Of a stretch of 64,000 bases of DNA, positions 45,668 through 55,565 are shown piece by piece. The notes beneath the pieces were generated by a model that saw only the letters and a program-made list of their open reading frames with translations, was not told the origin of the DNA and searched no databases. Source of the DNA: Candidatus Manganitrophus morganii (lineage in GTDB: Bacteria; Nitrospirota; Nitrospiria; SBBL01; Manganitrophaceae); the NCBI GenBank assembly GCA_021651055.1, contig JAJHOH010000001.1, positions 1,612,001 through 1,676,000 of the forward strand, read 5' to 3'. Positions within the stretch are counted from its first letter, which is position 1, and each line of letters begins with the position of its first letter. The translations under genes were made by a program, and so were the position numbers.

Positions 45668-45680
45668 ATAAAGGACCGAT

Positions 45681-46166
45681 ATGAAAAAACCGTCCACACG
45701 ACAAGCGATCCGGAAAATTTTGGTCCCCACCGATTTCTCGCCCCACTCCGAGCGGGCCGCCGATTACGCTGCGATGCTGGCGGACGGCTTTCAAGCCGAG
45801 ATCGTTCTCCTCCACGTGGTCGAGCCGTTCCCCTACAGCGTGACCGACACGATGACGGTTATCAACCACGGCGAAGCGCTCAAGACCATCGCCTCCTCTC
45901 TGCTCGAGAACGCCCGCGCGAAGCTGGAGCAGAGCGGCGCCACGGTCGAAGCCCATCTCACCCGCGGAGTCCCCTATGAGGAAATCCTTGCCTGGGCCGG
46001 CAAAAAGAAGATCGATCTCATCGTCATGGGAACCCGCGGACGAACCGGGGTCGGACACTTCCTCCTCGGAAGCGTCGCGGACCGGGTCGTCCACCTCGCC
46101 CCCTGCCCGGTCCTAACGATGACCGCTGCAAAAGGGGGCTCAAAATCGGTGAGGCGTAAGCGGTAA
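45681..46166 (+). CDS. Universal stress protein (UspA), ATP-binding type
   Basis: A 161-residue protein with KILVPTDFSPHSERAADYAA at the N-terminus and the nucleotide loop GTRGRTGVGHFLLGS, followed by VVHLAPCPVLTM. The G-x2-G-x9-G-S loop marks the ATP-binding subclass. Usp proteins aid survival in starvation and redox stress. It is 13 bases downstream of CBS protein 2. Imperfect GTGAGGCGT/ACGCCTCAC arms at 46150-46220 could form its terminator. Confidence 0.92.
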   Translation: MKKPSTRQAIRKILVPTDFSPHSERAADYAAMLADGFQAEIVLLHVVEPFPYSVTDTMTVINHGEALKTIASSLLENARAKLEQSGATVEAHLTRGVPYEEILAWAGKKKIDLIVMGTRGRTGVGHFLLGSVADRVVHLAPCPVLTMTAAKGGSKSVRRKR

Positions 46167-46316
46167 GTCAAAAGACGGCTGTCTTTACCCCTCACGCTTG
46201 ACGCTTCACGCCTCACGTCCCCTCAAATACCCCCTTTGGGGGATTGTCCCCCCGACCCTGTTGCGGGAGAATTGCAACATGTAGATCGATGATCTCTATC
46301 GCAACGGGGTATCCAA

Positions 46317-46412
46317 ATGGCTTTTAAACAGATCCTTGTCCCGAAGGTCGTCCGCTTGGCCCCCTGCGCCGTTCTCTCCATTCCCCTGGCTGAGTCGAGG
46401 AGACCGGCGTGA
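46317..46412 (+). pseudogene. Universal stress protein reduced to its two ends
   Basis: A 31-codon frame reads MAFKQILVP directly joined to KVVRLAPCAVLSIPLAESRR. The first part is a Usp N-terminus and the second is the Usp C-terminal strand (xVVRxAPCPVLxxP). About 110 residues between them are missing, as by an in-frame deletion. Its stop overlaps the GTG start of the P-type ATPase (GTGA), so it may survive as a translational leader. Confidence 0.7.
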
Positions 46413-49111
46413 ACGAAAAACCCTGGCATCAATTGACCGCAGCGCAGACGCTGACCGTGCTGGAGAGCGCGCCCGAGGGGCTTTCTCAAGCCGAGGCCGC
46501 GCGGCGACTGTCGGATTACGGTCAGAACAGCCTCAAAGAGACCGAGGGGAAAAGCCCCTGGTCGATCCTCCTTCGCCAATTTACCGACCTGATGATTCTG
46601 ATCCTTCTCATCGCAGCCGGTATCGCCTGGTCGATGGGGGATCTCACCGACACCGCGATGATTCTGGTGATCGTACTCCTCAATGCCGCGCTCGGCTTCA
46701 GCCAGGAATACCGGGCCGAGCGGGCCCTCTCCGCCTTAAAAGAACTGGAGCAGCCGCAGGTTGTCGTCCGACGGGAGGGGGCCTACCTCCAAATTCCCTC
46801 CCGGGACTTGGTTCCCGGAGACATCGTCGACGTGGAGGCGGGACAGAAAGTCCCCGCCGACGGGCGGCTGATCGAGACGGTTCAGCTCAAAGTCGATGAG
46901 TCTCAACTTACCGGCGAATCGGTCCCGGTCGGCAAGGAGCTCAAACCTTTAAACCAGAGGGAGGTTCCGTTGGGAGATCAGATCAACCGGATCTTCATGG
47001 GAACCGCCGTCATGACGGGGCACGGCTCGGCTGTGATCACCGAGACCGGCATGCGGACGGAGCTCGGGAAGATCGCCTCCCTTCTCCAGACGGTGGAAGA
47101 CCGGAAGACCCCGCTGCAGCGCCGGCTCGCCTCGATGGGGAAAAGGCTCGCCGCTGCGGCATTAATCGTAACGGCGGTGATCTTCGTCGCCGGACTGCTC
47201 CGGGGAGAAACAATCGAGACGATGCTCCTCACCGCGATCAGCCTGGCGGTCGCCGCCATCCCGGAGGGGCTTCCGGCGATGGTCACCATCGTCCTCGCCC
47301 TCGGCGCCCAACGGATGGTCCGGCGCAACGCCCTCATCCGCAAACTTCCCGCCGTCGAAACACTCGGAAGCGTCACGACGATCTGCACCGACAAGACCGG
47401 AACGCTGACGCAGAATGTGATGTCAGTCGAAGCCATCTATGTCGACGGCCGCCGGGTGCAGGTCTCCGGAAGCGGGTACCGGCCGGAAGGGCACCTTTAC
47501 AAAAAGGGAAAAATGTTCGATCCGCTGACCGATCAACCGCTTCTCCATCTCCTCCGCGCCGCGGTTCTCTGCTCGAATGCCCGTCTCGAGCTTCGGGGGC
47601 GCGAGTGGACGGTGCTCGGCGATCCGACGGAGGGAGCCCTCCTCGCAGTCGCCGCCAAAGCCGGACTTTGGAAAGAGACGCTCGAACGCCGATATCCCCG
47701 CATCGCGGAGATTCCCTTCGACTCGTCCCGCAAAATGATGACAACGCTCCATGAAGGTCTGGAAGAGAAGCGCTGGGTCTTCACCAAGGGGGGGCTTGAA
47801 GAGGTTCTCCGGCGATCGGCTTTTATCATTCAAGACGAAAAGCCGGTCCCCTTGACCGATCATCACCGGGAAGAGATCGCCCGGATACACCAAGAGCTCG
47901 CCGGGGCCGGACTGCGCCTGCTGGCATGCGGCATGCGGGAAGTGAAAAACCGGATCGACATCGACCCTTCCGATCTCCGTGGGGTCGAAGAAGCGTTGAC
48001 CTTTCTCGGTCTCTTCGGAATGATCGATCCCTTGCGGCCCGAAGCGGCGGAAGCGGTCCACCGCTGCCGGGCCGCGGGGATTCGTCCGGTCATGATCACG
48101 GGGGACCATCGGATTACCGCCGAGGCGATTGCGGCCCAGTTGGGTATCAAGGAGGCCGGTGAGCAGGTCCTGACCGGGGAGGAATTGGCCCGGCTCAGCC
48201 CCGAAGCGCTGGAGCCGATGGTCGAGAAGATCTCGATCTACGCCCGGGTCGCCCCCGAACACAAGGTGAAGATTGTCGAGGCGCTCAAGCGCCGGGGGGA
48301 GATCGTCGCGATGACGGGCGACGGGGTCAATGACGCTCCCGCGCTGCGGGCCGCCGATATCGGCATCGCCATGGGGCGAAGCGGGACCGACGTGGCCCGC
48401 GAAGCCTCCGACATGATCCTGCTGGACGACAACTTCGCGACGATCGTCTCGGCGGTGGAGGAAGGACGGATCATCTACGACAATATCCGGAAGTTCACCC
48501 GGTATATTCTCTCCACCAACAGCGGCGAAATTTTGATCATGCTCTTTGCGATCCTCTTCGCCCTCCCCCTCCCGCTCCTTCCGATCCAGATCCTCTGGAC
48601 GAACCTCGTCACCGACGGCCTCCCCGCCCTCGCCCTCGGCCTGGAGCCCCCCGAACGGGACGTCATGCGAAGAGCGCCGCGGTCTCCCGAAGAGAGCCTC
48701 TTCGCCGGCGGCCTCGGCCTCCATATTGTCTGGGTCGGATTGCTGATGGGGCTCGGAACGGTCGCCCTCTTCGCCTGGGCGGTTCAAACGCGCGATCTGG
48801 CGCATGCCCGAACGATCGCCTTCCTGACATTGATGCTCTTTCAGATGTTTCATGTCCTGGCGATCCGCTCGGAGCGCGATCCTCTCTGGCGGATCGGCCT
48901 CTTCTCCAATCCACACCTGTTGGGGGCCGCCGTTCTGACCCTCTCTCTTCAACTGGCCATCACCTATCTGCCGCCGCTTCAGGCGCTCTTCAAGACGACG
49001 GCGCTGACGGCGGGCGAGCTGCTCGCCTGCATCGGGGTCGCCTCGACGGTTTATTTTGCCGTGGAGGGAGAGAAATGGTTGCGCGCTCATTCAAAAGGAG
49101 AAACCGTATGA
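46409..49111 (+). CDS. P-type cation ATPase, Ca2+/SERCA-like (P2A)
   Basis: A 900-residue pump: N-terminal actuator with LTGESVPVG, PEGLP in the fourth helix (AAIPEGLPAMVTI, typical of P2A), the phosphorylated Asp in CTDKTGTLT near residue 327, and MITGDH and MTGDGVNDAPAL in the phosphorylation domain, with ten helices. P2A pumps move Ca2+ or Mn2+ outward using ATP. The GTG start at 46409 overlaps the stop of the Usp remnant, and its own stop overlaps the next Usp gene's ATG, so translation is coupled on both sides. The exact ion is not decided. Confidence 0.92.
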   Translation: MNEKPWHQLTAAQTLTVLESAPEGLSQAEAARRLSDYGQNSLKETEGKSPWSILLRQFTDLMILILLIAAGIAWSMGDLTDTAMILVIVLLNAALGFSQEYRAERALSALKELEQPQVVVRREGAYLQIPSRDLVPGDIVDVEAGQKVPADGRLIETVQLKVDESQLTGESVPVGKELKPLNQREVPLGDQINRIFMGTAVMTGHGSAVITETGMRTELGKIASLLQTVEDRKTPLQRRLASMGKRLAAAALIVTAVIFVAGLLRGETIETMLLTAISLAVAAIPEGLPAMVTIVLALGAQRMVRRNALIRKLPAVETLGSVTTICTDKTGTLTQNVMSVEAIYVDGRRVQVSGSGYRPEGHLYKKGKMFDPLTDQPLLHLLRAAVLCSNARLELRGREWTVLGDPTEGALLAVAAKAGLWKETLERRYPRIAEIPFDSSRKMMTTLHEGLEEKRWVFTKGGLEEVLRRSAFIIQDEKPVPLTDHHREEIARIHQELAGAGLRLLACGMREVKNRIDIDPSDLRGVEEALTFLGLFGMIDPLRPEAAEAVHRCRAAGIRPVMITGDHRITAEAIAAQLGIKEAGEQVLTGEELARLSPEALEPMVEKISIYARVAPEHKVKIVEALKRRGEIVAMTGDGVNDAPALRAADIGIAMGRSGTDVAREASDMILLDDNFATIVSAVEEGRIIYDNIRKFTRYILSTNSGEILIMLFAILFALPLPLLPIQILWTNLVTDGLPALALGLEPPERDVMRRAPRSPEESLFAGGLGLHIVWVGLLMGLGTVALFAWAVQTRDLAHARTIAFLTLMLFQMFHVLAIRSERDPLWRIGLFSNPHLLGAAVLTLSLQLAITYLPPLQALFKTTALTAGELLACIGVASTVYFAVEGEKWLRAHSKGETV

Positions 49112-49581
49112 TCAAACTGGAACATCTTCTGGTGGCGACCGATTTCTCGACCTGCTCGAAGGAGGCGCTCGATCATGCCATTCAGCTCGCCCTCAAGATG
49201 AACGGACGGATGACCCTCCTCCACATCTTCGAATCTCCTTTCGTCTACCCGGCGGAGACGTCGCTCGGCTCCTACCCCGAGGTCTATCAATGGCTCCAGG
49301 ATTTCAAACAGGAGGAGATAAAAAACCTGGATGCCCTCAGCGATGAAATTCGGAAGGAGGGTCTTCCGGTTGAGACGATTTTTAAAGAAGGGAGCCCGTC
49401 CATCGAGATCATCCGAACGGCAAAGGAGGTCGGCGCCGACCTGATCGTCATGGGGACGCATGGCCGCAAAGGCCTCTCGCACGTTGTGATGGGGAGCGTC
49501 GCCGAGCGGGTGGCGCGCGAAGCGCCTTGCCCGGTTTTCATCGTCCGAGAAAAAAGAGTGGAGCAGGCTGCAAAAAAATGA
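49108..49581 (+). CDS. Universal stress protein (UspA)
   Basis: A 157-residue protein: LEHLLVATDFSTCSKEALDH, the conserved VGADLIVMGTHGRKGLSHVV and MGSVAERVAREAPCPVFIVR. The G-x2-G-x9-G-S loop is intact. ATGA overlap with the ATPase stop and AAAGGAG upstream fix the start at 49108. It is part of the coupled ATPase-Usp run. Confidence 0.92.
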   Translation: MIKLEHLLVATDFSTCSKEALDHAIQLALKMNGRMTLLHIFESPFVYPAETSLGSYPEVYQWLQDFKQEEIKNLDALSDEIRKEGLPVETIFKEGSPSIEIIRTAKEVGADLIVMGTHGRKGLSHVVMGSVAERVAREAPCPVFIVREKRVEQAAKK

Positions 49582-49617
49582 GGACACTGTGAAGCAAACC
49601 TGTAAAGGAGGTCTATC

Positions 49618-50658
49618 ATGAAAGCACTTGTGTATCACGGCCCCGGCAAACGGGCCTTGGAAGAAAAACCGAAGCCCGCGATCCAGGCGCCGACCGATGC
49701 GATCGTGAAAATCACCAAGACAACGATCTGCGGGACCGATCTGCACATCCTCAAGGGGGACGTCCCGACCGTCACCGACGGGCGGACCCTCGGACATGAG
49801 GGGGTCGGCGTGATCGACCAGGCCGGCGACGCCGTCGGGAGCTTCCGACCCGGCGACCGGGTTCTAATCTCCTGCATCACCTCCTGCGGCCGCTGCGCCA
49901 ATTGTAAAAAGGGGATGTATTCGCACTGTGAAAACGGCGGCGGCTGGATTTTGGGAAATACGATCGACGGAACCCAGGCGGAGTATGTCCGGATCCCCTT
50001 CGCCGACACCAGCCTCTACAAAATCCCGGAAGGGATGGATGAGGAGGCGCTGACGATGTTGAGCGATATCCTTCCGACCGGCTTCGAGTGCGGGGTGCGG
50101 AACGGCGAGGTCAAGCCGGGAGATGTCGTCGCCATCGTCGGGGCGGGTCCCATCGGTCTGGCGGCGTTGACCACGGCACAACTCTACTCCCCTGCCGAGG
50201 TCATCATGATCGATCTTGACGACAATCGCCTCGACGTCTCCAAAAAGTTCGGCGCGACGAAGACGATCAACAGCAGCGACGGCCGGGCCGTCGAGAACGT
50301 GATGGGATTAACGAACGGCAAGGGGGTCGATGTCGCGATCGAAGCGGTCGGCATTCCGGCGACCTTCGAGCTTTGCCAGAAGATCGTCGCTGCAGGCGGC
50401 CACATCGCCAACATCGGCGTTCATGGAAAACCGGCCCCCCTCCATCTGGAGACCCTCTGGTCACACAACATCACGTTGAGGACGCGGCTGGTCGATACCG
50501 AGACGACGCCGATGCTCCTCAAGATGGTCCGGTCCGGGAAGCTGCAGCCGAAGCAGTTCATTACCCACCGCTTCGATCTGAACGACATCATGAAAGCGTA
50601 TGATACGTTCATGAACGCCGCCAAGGAGAAAACGTTGAAGGTCGTGTTGGCGGCGTGA
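49618..50658 (+). CDS. Zinc-dependent alcohol dehydrogenase (MDR family)
   Basis: A 346-residue enzyme: catalytic-zinc Cys in TTICGTDLHI, GHEGVG, structural-zinc Cys cluster CITSCGRCANCKKGMYSHC, and the NAD-binding motif VAIVGAGPIGLAAL. It oxidises or reduces short alcohols/aldehydes with NAD(H). AAAGGAGG precedes the ATG. Placed within a stress/low-energy island, it probably serves fermentative redox balance. Confidence 0.9.
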   Translation: MKALVYHGPGKRALEEKPKPAIQAPTDAIVKITKTTICGTDLHILKGDVPTVTDGRTLGHEGVGVIDQAGDAVGSFRPGDRVLISCITSCGRCANCKKGMYSHCENGGGWILGNTIDGTQAEYVRIPFADTSLYKIPEGMDEEALTMLSDILPTGFECGVRNGEVKPGDVVAIVGAGPIGLAALTTAQLYSPAEVIMIDLDDNRLDVSKKFGATKTINSSDGRAVENVMGLTNGKGVDVAIEAVGIPATFELCQKIVAAGGHIANIGVHGKPAPLHLETLWSHNITLRTRLVDTETTPMLLKMVRSGKLQPKQFITHRFDLNDIMKAYDTFMNAAKEKTLKVVLAA

Positions 50659-50675
50659 TGAAACCCACCCGTCGT

Positions 50676-50705
50676 GCAGGGGGCGCCGCATGCGGCGCCC
50701 CCTGC
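50676..50705. repeat. Perfect 30-base GC palindrome
   Basis: GCAGGGGGCGCCGCA followed by its exact reverse complement, between the alcohol dehydrogenase stop and the transporter start. There is no T-run, so it is probably a REP-like hairpin or mRNA-stabilising structure. Confidence 0.7.
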
Positions 50706-50715
50706 GGTGACGCAG

Positions 50716-51447
50716 ATGACGAAGGACCGAAACAAGAAGAAACGGCCGGCTGAAAAAGAGCCCGGTTTCCGCGGGCTGATTCGGAGGCGGTTGCGGGAGG
50801 CGGTTTTCGGGGTCCAGGACGGTCTCATCTCGACCCTCGGCGCCCTCACCGGAATCGCGGAAGGGACGGAGAGCCGGGCGGCGGTTGTCATTTCCGGAGT
50901 GGTGATCATCGTCGTCGAATCGCTGTCGATGGCCGCCGGCTCCTATCTCTCTTCAAAATCGCACAAGCAATACCTTCAGCGCCTTCTCCGGGAAGAGGAG
51001 GAGCAGATTGCAAGGGACCCGGAAGGAGAGCGGCGGGAGATCTGGGCGATGTACCGGGAGCGGGGTTATCCCGACGAGGAGATCGCGATCATTGCGAATC
51101 GGCTGCTGAGCGATAAAGCCCTTCTCCTGGAAGACATGGCGCACAAGGAGCTCGGCATCTCTCCGGCGAGCCTGGAGGGGCCGGCCGGCAATGCGCTCGT
51201 GATGGGGATCGCTTACGTCTTCGGCGGCCTCGTTCCGGTCCTCCCCTATCTGATCCTCTCGATCGACGCGGCGATGCCGCTCTCCGTTTCCGGCACGCTT
51301 ATCGCCCTTTTTCTCTTCGGCGGGTTGAAGGGACGCCTCGTCGGCCAAAGGGGATGGCGCAGCGCGCTTGAGATGGTCGGCATCGCGGGTCTTGCAGCCG
51401 CGGCAGGATACGGGATCGGGCGGCTTGCAAGCTTTTGGATCAAGTAA
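50716..51447 (+). CDS. VIT1/CCC1-family iron/manganese transporter
   Basis: A 243-residue protein: basic start, first helix motif REAVFGVQDGLISTLGALTG, SMAAGSYLSSKS, a charged cytoplasmic segment (REEEEQIARDPEGERREIWA), and three further helices. VIT/CCC1 proteins move Fe2+ or Mn2+ across membranes; in bacteria some export Fe/Mn. The ATG at 50716 is preferred to an upstream in-frame ATG lying before the palindrome. It may protect the cell from the metals oxidised by this organism (inference). Confidence 0.85.
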   Translation: MTKDRNKKKRPAEKEPGFRGLIRRRLREAVFGVQDGLISTLGALTGIAEGTESRAAVVISGVVIIVVESLSMAAGSYLSSKSHKQYLQRLLREEEEQIARDPEGERREIWAMYRERGYPDEEIAIIANRLLSDKALLLEDMAHKELGISPASLEGPAGNALVMGIAYVFGGLVPVLPYLILSIDAAMPLSVSGTLIALFLFGGLKGRLVGQRGWRSALEMVGIAGLAAAAGYGIGRLASFWIK

Positions 51448-51485
51448 TATGATATAAGAGCGAAACGACACAAAGGCGAAAACCG

Positions 51486-54212
51486 ATGTCCAAGATCAAA
51501 CCGATCCCGGAGCGGGAACCGGCCCACGACATTTTTCGGCGGCGCCATCACCCCCTCGACGTTTTCTTCTCGCCGCGGACGGTCGCGCTCATCGGCGCGA
51601 CCGAAAGCGAAGGGAGCGTCGGGAGGACGATCCTTCGAAATCTCATCGGCAACCCGTTCGGCGGGGTCGTCTTTCCGATCAATCCGAAACGTTCGAGCGT
51701 CTTGGGGATCAAGGCCTATCCGAGCATCGCCGAAGTGCCCGAGGCGGTCGATCTTGCCGTGATCGCCACCCCGGCGCAGACGGTGCCGGGGATCATCCGC
51801 GAATGCGTCCAAGCCGGCGCGCGGGGGGCGATCATCATCTCGGCCGGCTTCAAAGAGGCCGGAGCCGCCGGGGTCGAATTGGAGCGGCAGATCCTCGCCG
51901 AGGCGCGCCGCGGAAAAATGCGGATCATCGGCCCGAACTGCCTCGGGGTGATGAGCCCCCTCACCGGCCTGAACGCGACGTTCGCAGGAACCATGGCGCG
52001 GGCAGGCAGTGTCGGCTTCATCAGCCAGAGCGGGGCGCTTTGCACGGCGATCCTCGACTGGAGCCTTCAGGAAATGGTCGGCTTCTCCGCCTTTGTCTCG
52101 ATCGGATCGATGCTCGACGTGAACTGGGGAGATCTGATCGGCTATCTCGGCGAAGATCCCCGGACGCAGAGCATCGTCCTCTACATGGAGTCGATCGGCG
52201 ACGCCCGCTCCTTTATTTCGGCGGCCCGGGAAGTCGCGCTGACCAAACCGATCATCGTGATCAAGGCGGGACGGACGAAGGCGGCGGCCAAGGCGGCCGC
52301 TTCCCACACCGGGGCCCTCACCGGAAGCGACGAAGTGCTCCACGCCGCCTTCCGCCGTTCCGGCGTCCTGCGGGTGAACAGCATCGCCGACCTCTTTTAT
52401 ATGGCGGAAGTGCTCGCCAAGCAGCCCCGTCCCAAAGGACCGCGGCTGACGATCGTGACAAACGCCGGCGGCCCGGCGGTGCTGGCCACCGACGCGTTGA
52501 TTCTCACCGGGGGAGCGCTGGCCGAACTGGCGCCGGAGACGATTCAGGCGCTCGATCAAATTCTCCCCCCCCACTGGAGCCACGGCAATCCGATCGACAT
52601 CTTGGGCGACGCCAGCGCCGAGCGCTACGCGCAGGCGGTCGAGATCGCCGCGAAGGACCCGAACAGCGACGGCCTCCTCGCCGTCCTCGCCCCCCAAGCG
52701 ATGACCGATCCGACGCAGACGGCCGAGCGGCTCAAGGGGCTCGCCCGGCTCGACGGCAAACCGCTGCTGGCAAGCTGGATGGGGGGGGCCGACGTCGCCG
52801 CCGGGGTGACGATCTTAAACCGCGCCGGCGTCCCGACCTTCTCCTACCCCGACACCGCCGTCCGCGCCTTCAACTACATGTGGCGCTACAGCTATAATCT
52901 CCGCAGCCTCTACGAAACGCCGGTGCTGGCCGCCGAGGAGGGGATCGATCGCGCCGCGGCCGAGCGGTTGATTCAAAAAGCCCGCAAGTCGGGCCGGACC
53001 CTTCTGACCGAGATGGAATCGAAACAGCTCCTCGCCGCCTATGCCCTTCCGACCGTCGAAACGCGGCTCGCAAAAAACGAGGCGGAGGCGGCCGAGATCG
53101 CCGCCGAGACCGGCTACCCGGTAGTCCTTAAGCTTCACTCCGAAACGATCACACACAAAAGCGACGTCGGCGGCGTTCAGTTGAACCTGGCCAACGCCGC
53201 CGCCGTCCGGCGCGCCTATCGGGCGATCGAGAAGAAGGTGAAGGGAGCCGATTTTCTCGGGGTCACCGTCCAGCCGATGATCGCCCGCGATGGTTACGAG
53301 CTGATCTTGGGGAGCAGCCCAGACCCGGAGTTCGGCCCGGTTCTCCTCTTCGGCGCGGGGGGAACACTGGTCGAAGTTTTCCAGGACCGGGCGTTGGGCC
53401 TTCCGCCGCTGACCACCACGCTGGCACGCCGGATGATGGAGCAGACGAAAATATTTACCGCGCTGAAGGGGGTGCGGGGGAAGGGGCCGGTCGATCTCGC
53501 CGCGCTGGAGCAGCTCCTCGTCCGATTCAGCCGGCTGGTCGTCGAGCAGCGGTGGATCAAGGAGATCGACATCAATCCCCTTCTCGTCTCCGAGGATCGG
53601 CAGATCGCGCTCGATGCCCGCGTCGTCGTTCATGGGAAGGAGGTCCGCGAGGAGGCGCTCCCCCAGCTCGCCATCCGCCCTTATCCGACACAGTACGTCA
53701 GCCGATCGACGTTGAAGGATGGCGCCCCGGTGACGATCCGTCCGATCCGGCCGGAAGACGAGCCGCTGATGGTCCGTTTCCACCAGGCCCTCTCGGACCA
53801 GAGCGTCTATCTCCGTTTCTTTCAACCGTTGAAGCTCAGCCAGCGGGTCGCCCACGAGCGGCTGACCCGGATCTGCTTCATCGATTATGATCGCGAGATG
53901 GCGCTGGTCGCGGAGCGGAAAGATCCCGACACGGAAACCCGGAACCTGCTCGGCGCCGCCCGGCTGACCAAGATCGAAGGAACCGAGGAGGCCGAATTTT
54001 CCATCTTGATCGCCGATCCTTATCAGCGGCAGGGGCTGGGCACCGAGCTTCTCCGCCGCCTCATTCGGATCGGCCGCGACGAGCACCTCAAAAAAATCCG
54101 CGCCGACATCCTTCCCGACAACACCGCCATGCAGCGGGTCTGCAAGAAGCTCGGCTTCCGCCTTCATCATCAAGTCGGAGACCCGCTGGTCTCCGCCGAG
54201 TTGACTCTTTGA
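51486..54212 (+). CDS. ADP-forming acyl-CoA synthetase fused to GNAT acetyltransferase
   Basis: A 908-residue protein. Order: CoA-binding domain ([31 protein letters not shown]), ligase-like domain ([13 protein letters not shown], and phospho-His loop [11 protein letters not shown]), ATP-grasp domain (from about 490; [20 protein letters not shown]), and a C-terminal GNAT domain ([29 protein letters not shown]). It couples acetate or acyl-acid formation to ATP synthesis, or acts as a Pat-like lysine acetyltransferase. Similar fusions are common in Usp islands. The ribosome site is weak. Confidence 0.88.
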   Translation: MSKIKPIPEREPAHDIFRRRHHPLDVFFSPRTVALIGATESEGSVGRTILRNLIGNPFGGVVFPINPKRSSVLGIKAYPSIAEVPEAVDLAVIATPAQTVPGIIRECVQAGARGAIIISAGFKEAGAAGVELERQILAEARRGKMRIIGPNCLGVMSPLTGLNATFAGTMARAGSVGFISQSGALCTAILDWSLQEMVGFSAFVSIGSMLDVNWGDLIGYLGEDPRTQSIVLYMESIGDARSFISAAREVALTKPIIVIKAGRTKAAAKAAASHTGALTGSDEVLHAAFRRSGVLRVNSIADLFYMAEVLAKQPRPKGPRLTIVTNAGGPAVLATDALILTGGALAELAPETIQALDQILPPHWSHGNPIDILGDASAERYAQAVEIAAKDPNSDGLLAVLAPQAMTDPTQTAERLKGLARLDGKPLLASWMGGADVAAGVTILNRAGVPTFSYPDTAVRAFNYMWRYSYNLRSLYETPVLAAEEGIDRAAAERLIQKARKSGRTLLTEMESKQLLAAYALPTVETRLAKNEAEAAEIAAETGYPVVLKLHSETITHKSDVGGVQLNLANAAAVRRAYRAIEKKVKGADFLGVTVQPMIARDGYELILGSSPDPEFGPVLLFGAGGTLVEVFQDRALGLPPLTTTLARRMMEQTKIFTALKGVRGKGPVDLAALEQLLVRFSRLVVEQRWIKEIDINPLLVSEDRQIALDARVVVHGKEVREEALPQLAIRPYPTQYVSRSTLKDGAPVTIRPIRPEDEPLMVRFHQALSDQSVYLRFFQPLKLSQRVAHERLTRICFIDYDREMALVAERKDPDTETRNLLGAARLTKIEGTEEAEFSILIADPYQRQGLGTELLRRLIRIGRDEHLKKIRADILPDNTAMQRVCKKLGFRLHHQVGDPLVSAELTL

Positions 54213-54220
54213 GGAGAACG

Positions 54221-55480
54221 ATGCCGCCGAAAATTTCCGTGGGGCGCCATGCCGGCTCCACCTCGATCGACATTAACCACTACCGGCCCCTCGTCGGAGA
54301 CGAGCTGATCGACGAGCTGCTGGCGCTGGCGCGCCGGTTGAACGGGGTCCGGATTTGCCATCTCAACTCCACCGCTTTCGGCGGCGGGGTCGCCGAGCTC
54401 CTCTCCCGGTATCTCCCGCTCCTGCAGGCCCTCGACCTTTCGGCCGACTGGCGAATCATTCACGGGACACCGGTATTTTTTGAGACCACCAAAAGTTTCC
54501 ACAATGCCCTCCAGGGAACGCGCTGTGATTTGACCGAGGCGGACCGGTCGGTTTATCTTCAGGCCAACGAGGAGAGCGCCAAGGTGATCGGGCGCGGCTA
54601 CGATGCCTACATCGTCCACGACCCCCAACCGGCGGCGATCCGTCACTTTATCGGCGCGAGCCGAGCAAAATGGATCTGGCGCTGCCACATCGACAGCTCC
54701 GCCCCCGATCCGACCATGAGCCGATTCTTAAAACCATTCATCGAGGAATACGACGCCCTGGTCTTCACGATGGCCGAGTTTCTCCTCCCCGGCCTTCAGA
54801 TCAAACGGGTCGCCTTTATCCCCCCCGCCATCGATCCCCTCGCCACCAAGAACATGGATCTGCCGATCGACCTCTGCAAGCGGGCGATGGCCGACTCCGG
54901 AATCGATCTCAGCCGGCCGCTGTTGCTCCAGGTCTCCCGGTTCGATCCCTGGAAAGACCCGCTGGGGGTGATCCAGGCCTATCGGCTGGTGAAAGAGGCG
55001 GTTCCGGGAATCCAGTTGGCCCTGATCGGCGGGATGGCGGGAGATGATCCGGAGGGATGGCGTCTTCTGGAGCAGATCGAAGAAGAAGCGGCAGCCGATC
55101 CCGATCTCTTCGTCTTCACCAATCTCGGAGGGGTCGGGAGCATGGAGGTGAACGTCTTCCAGCGCGGCTGCGACCTGATCATTCAAAAGTCGATCCGGGA
55201 AGGATTCGGCTTGGTCGTCTCCGAGGCGCTCTGGAAGGAGAAGCCGGTGATCGCCGGATGCGCCGGCGGCATCCCGATGCAGTTCCCGGAAGGGTACGAC
55301 CGATACCTGATCGACACCGTCGAAGAGTGCGCCGACCGGGTCCTCCACCTTTTAAAACGGCCTGGGGAACGGGGTGATTTCGGACGGGCCGGCCGGGAAC
55401 ATGTCCGGAAACATTTCCTCCTCCCGCGGCTCCTGCGGGACGAGCTGCGGCTGATTGAAGACCTTCTCCGCCCCGGATGA
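54221..55480 (+). CDS. treT: GT4-family trehalose synthase (TreT-like)
   Basis: A 419-residue glycosyltransferase. The N-terminal ICHLNSTAFGGGVAELLSRY is the NDP-sugar loop typical of TreT, with IVHDPQPAAI and the GT4 C-terminal motif KSIREGFGLVVSEALWKEKP. TreT makes trehalose from NDP-glucose and glucose reversibly. GAGGAGAACG precedes the ATG at 54221, nine bases after the synthetase gene, so they are co-transcribed. It supports a stress-protectant role. Confidence 0.82.
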   Translation: MPPKISVGRHAGSTSIDINHYRPLVGDELIDELLALARRLNGVRICHLNSTAFGGGVAELLSRYLPLLQALDLSADWRIIHGTPVFFETTKSFHNALQGTRCDLTEADRSVYLQANEESAKVIGRGYDAYIVHDPQPAAIRHFIGASRAKWIWRCHIDSSAPDPTMSRFLKPFIEEYDALVFTMAEFLLPGLQIKRVAFIPPAIDPLATKNMDLPIDLCKRAMADSGIDLSRPLLLQVSRFDPWKDPLGVIQAYRLVKEAVPGIQLALIGGMAGDDPEGWRLLEQIEEEAAADPDLFVFTNLGGVGSMEVNVFQRGCDLIIQKSIREGFGLVVSEALWKEKPVIAGCAGGIPMQFPEGYDRYLIDTVEECADRVLHLLKRPGERGDFGRAGREHVRKHFLLPRLLRDELRLIEDLLRPG

Positions 55481-55565
55481 AGATCATTGTCGAACACGAA
55501 GAGGTTCGGTACACTTTGGGGTATACTAAAAGTCAGGCCGTGATCACCCCGTTCCAGGAGTCATC

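Noticed and set aside
47423-49090. Open frame of 555 codons antisense to the P-type ATPase
   Set aside because: A GC-driven shadow of the ATPase; no ribosome site and no recognisable motif.
51246-52697. Open frame of 483 codons antisense to the transporter and synthetase genes
   Set aside because: It spans two well-supported plus-strand genes and shows shadow-type composition.
52815-54173. Open frame of 452 codons antisense to the acyl-CoA synthetase
   Set aside because: The synthetase/GNAT motifs on the plus strand are unambiguous; the antisense product has no domain features.
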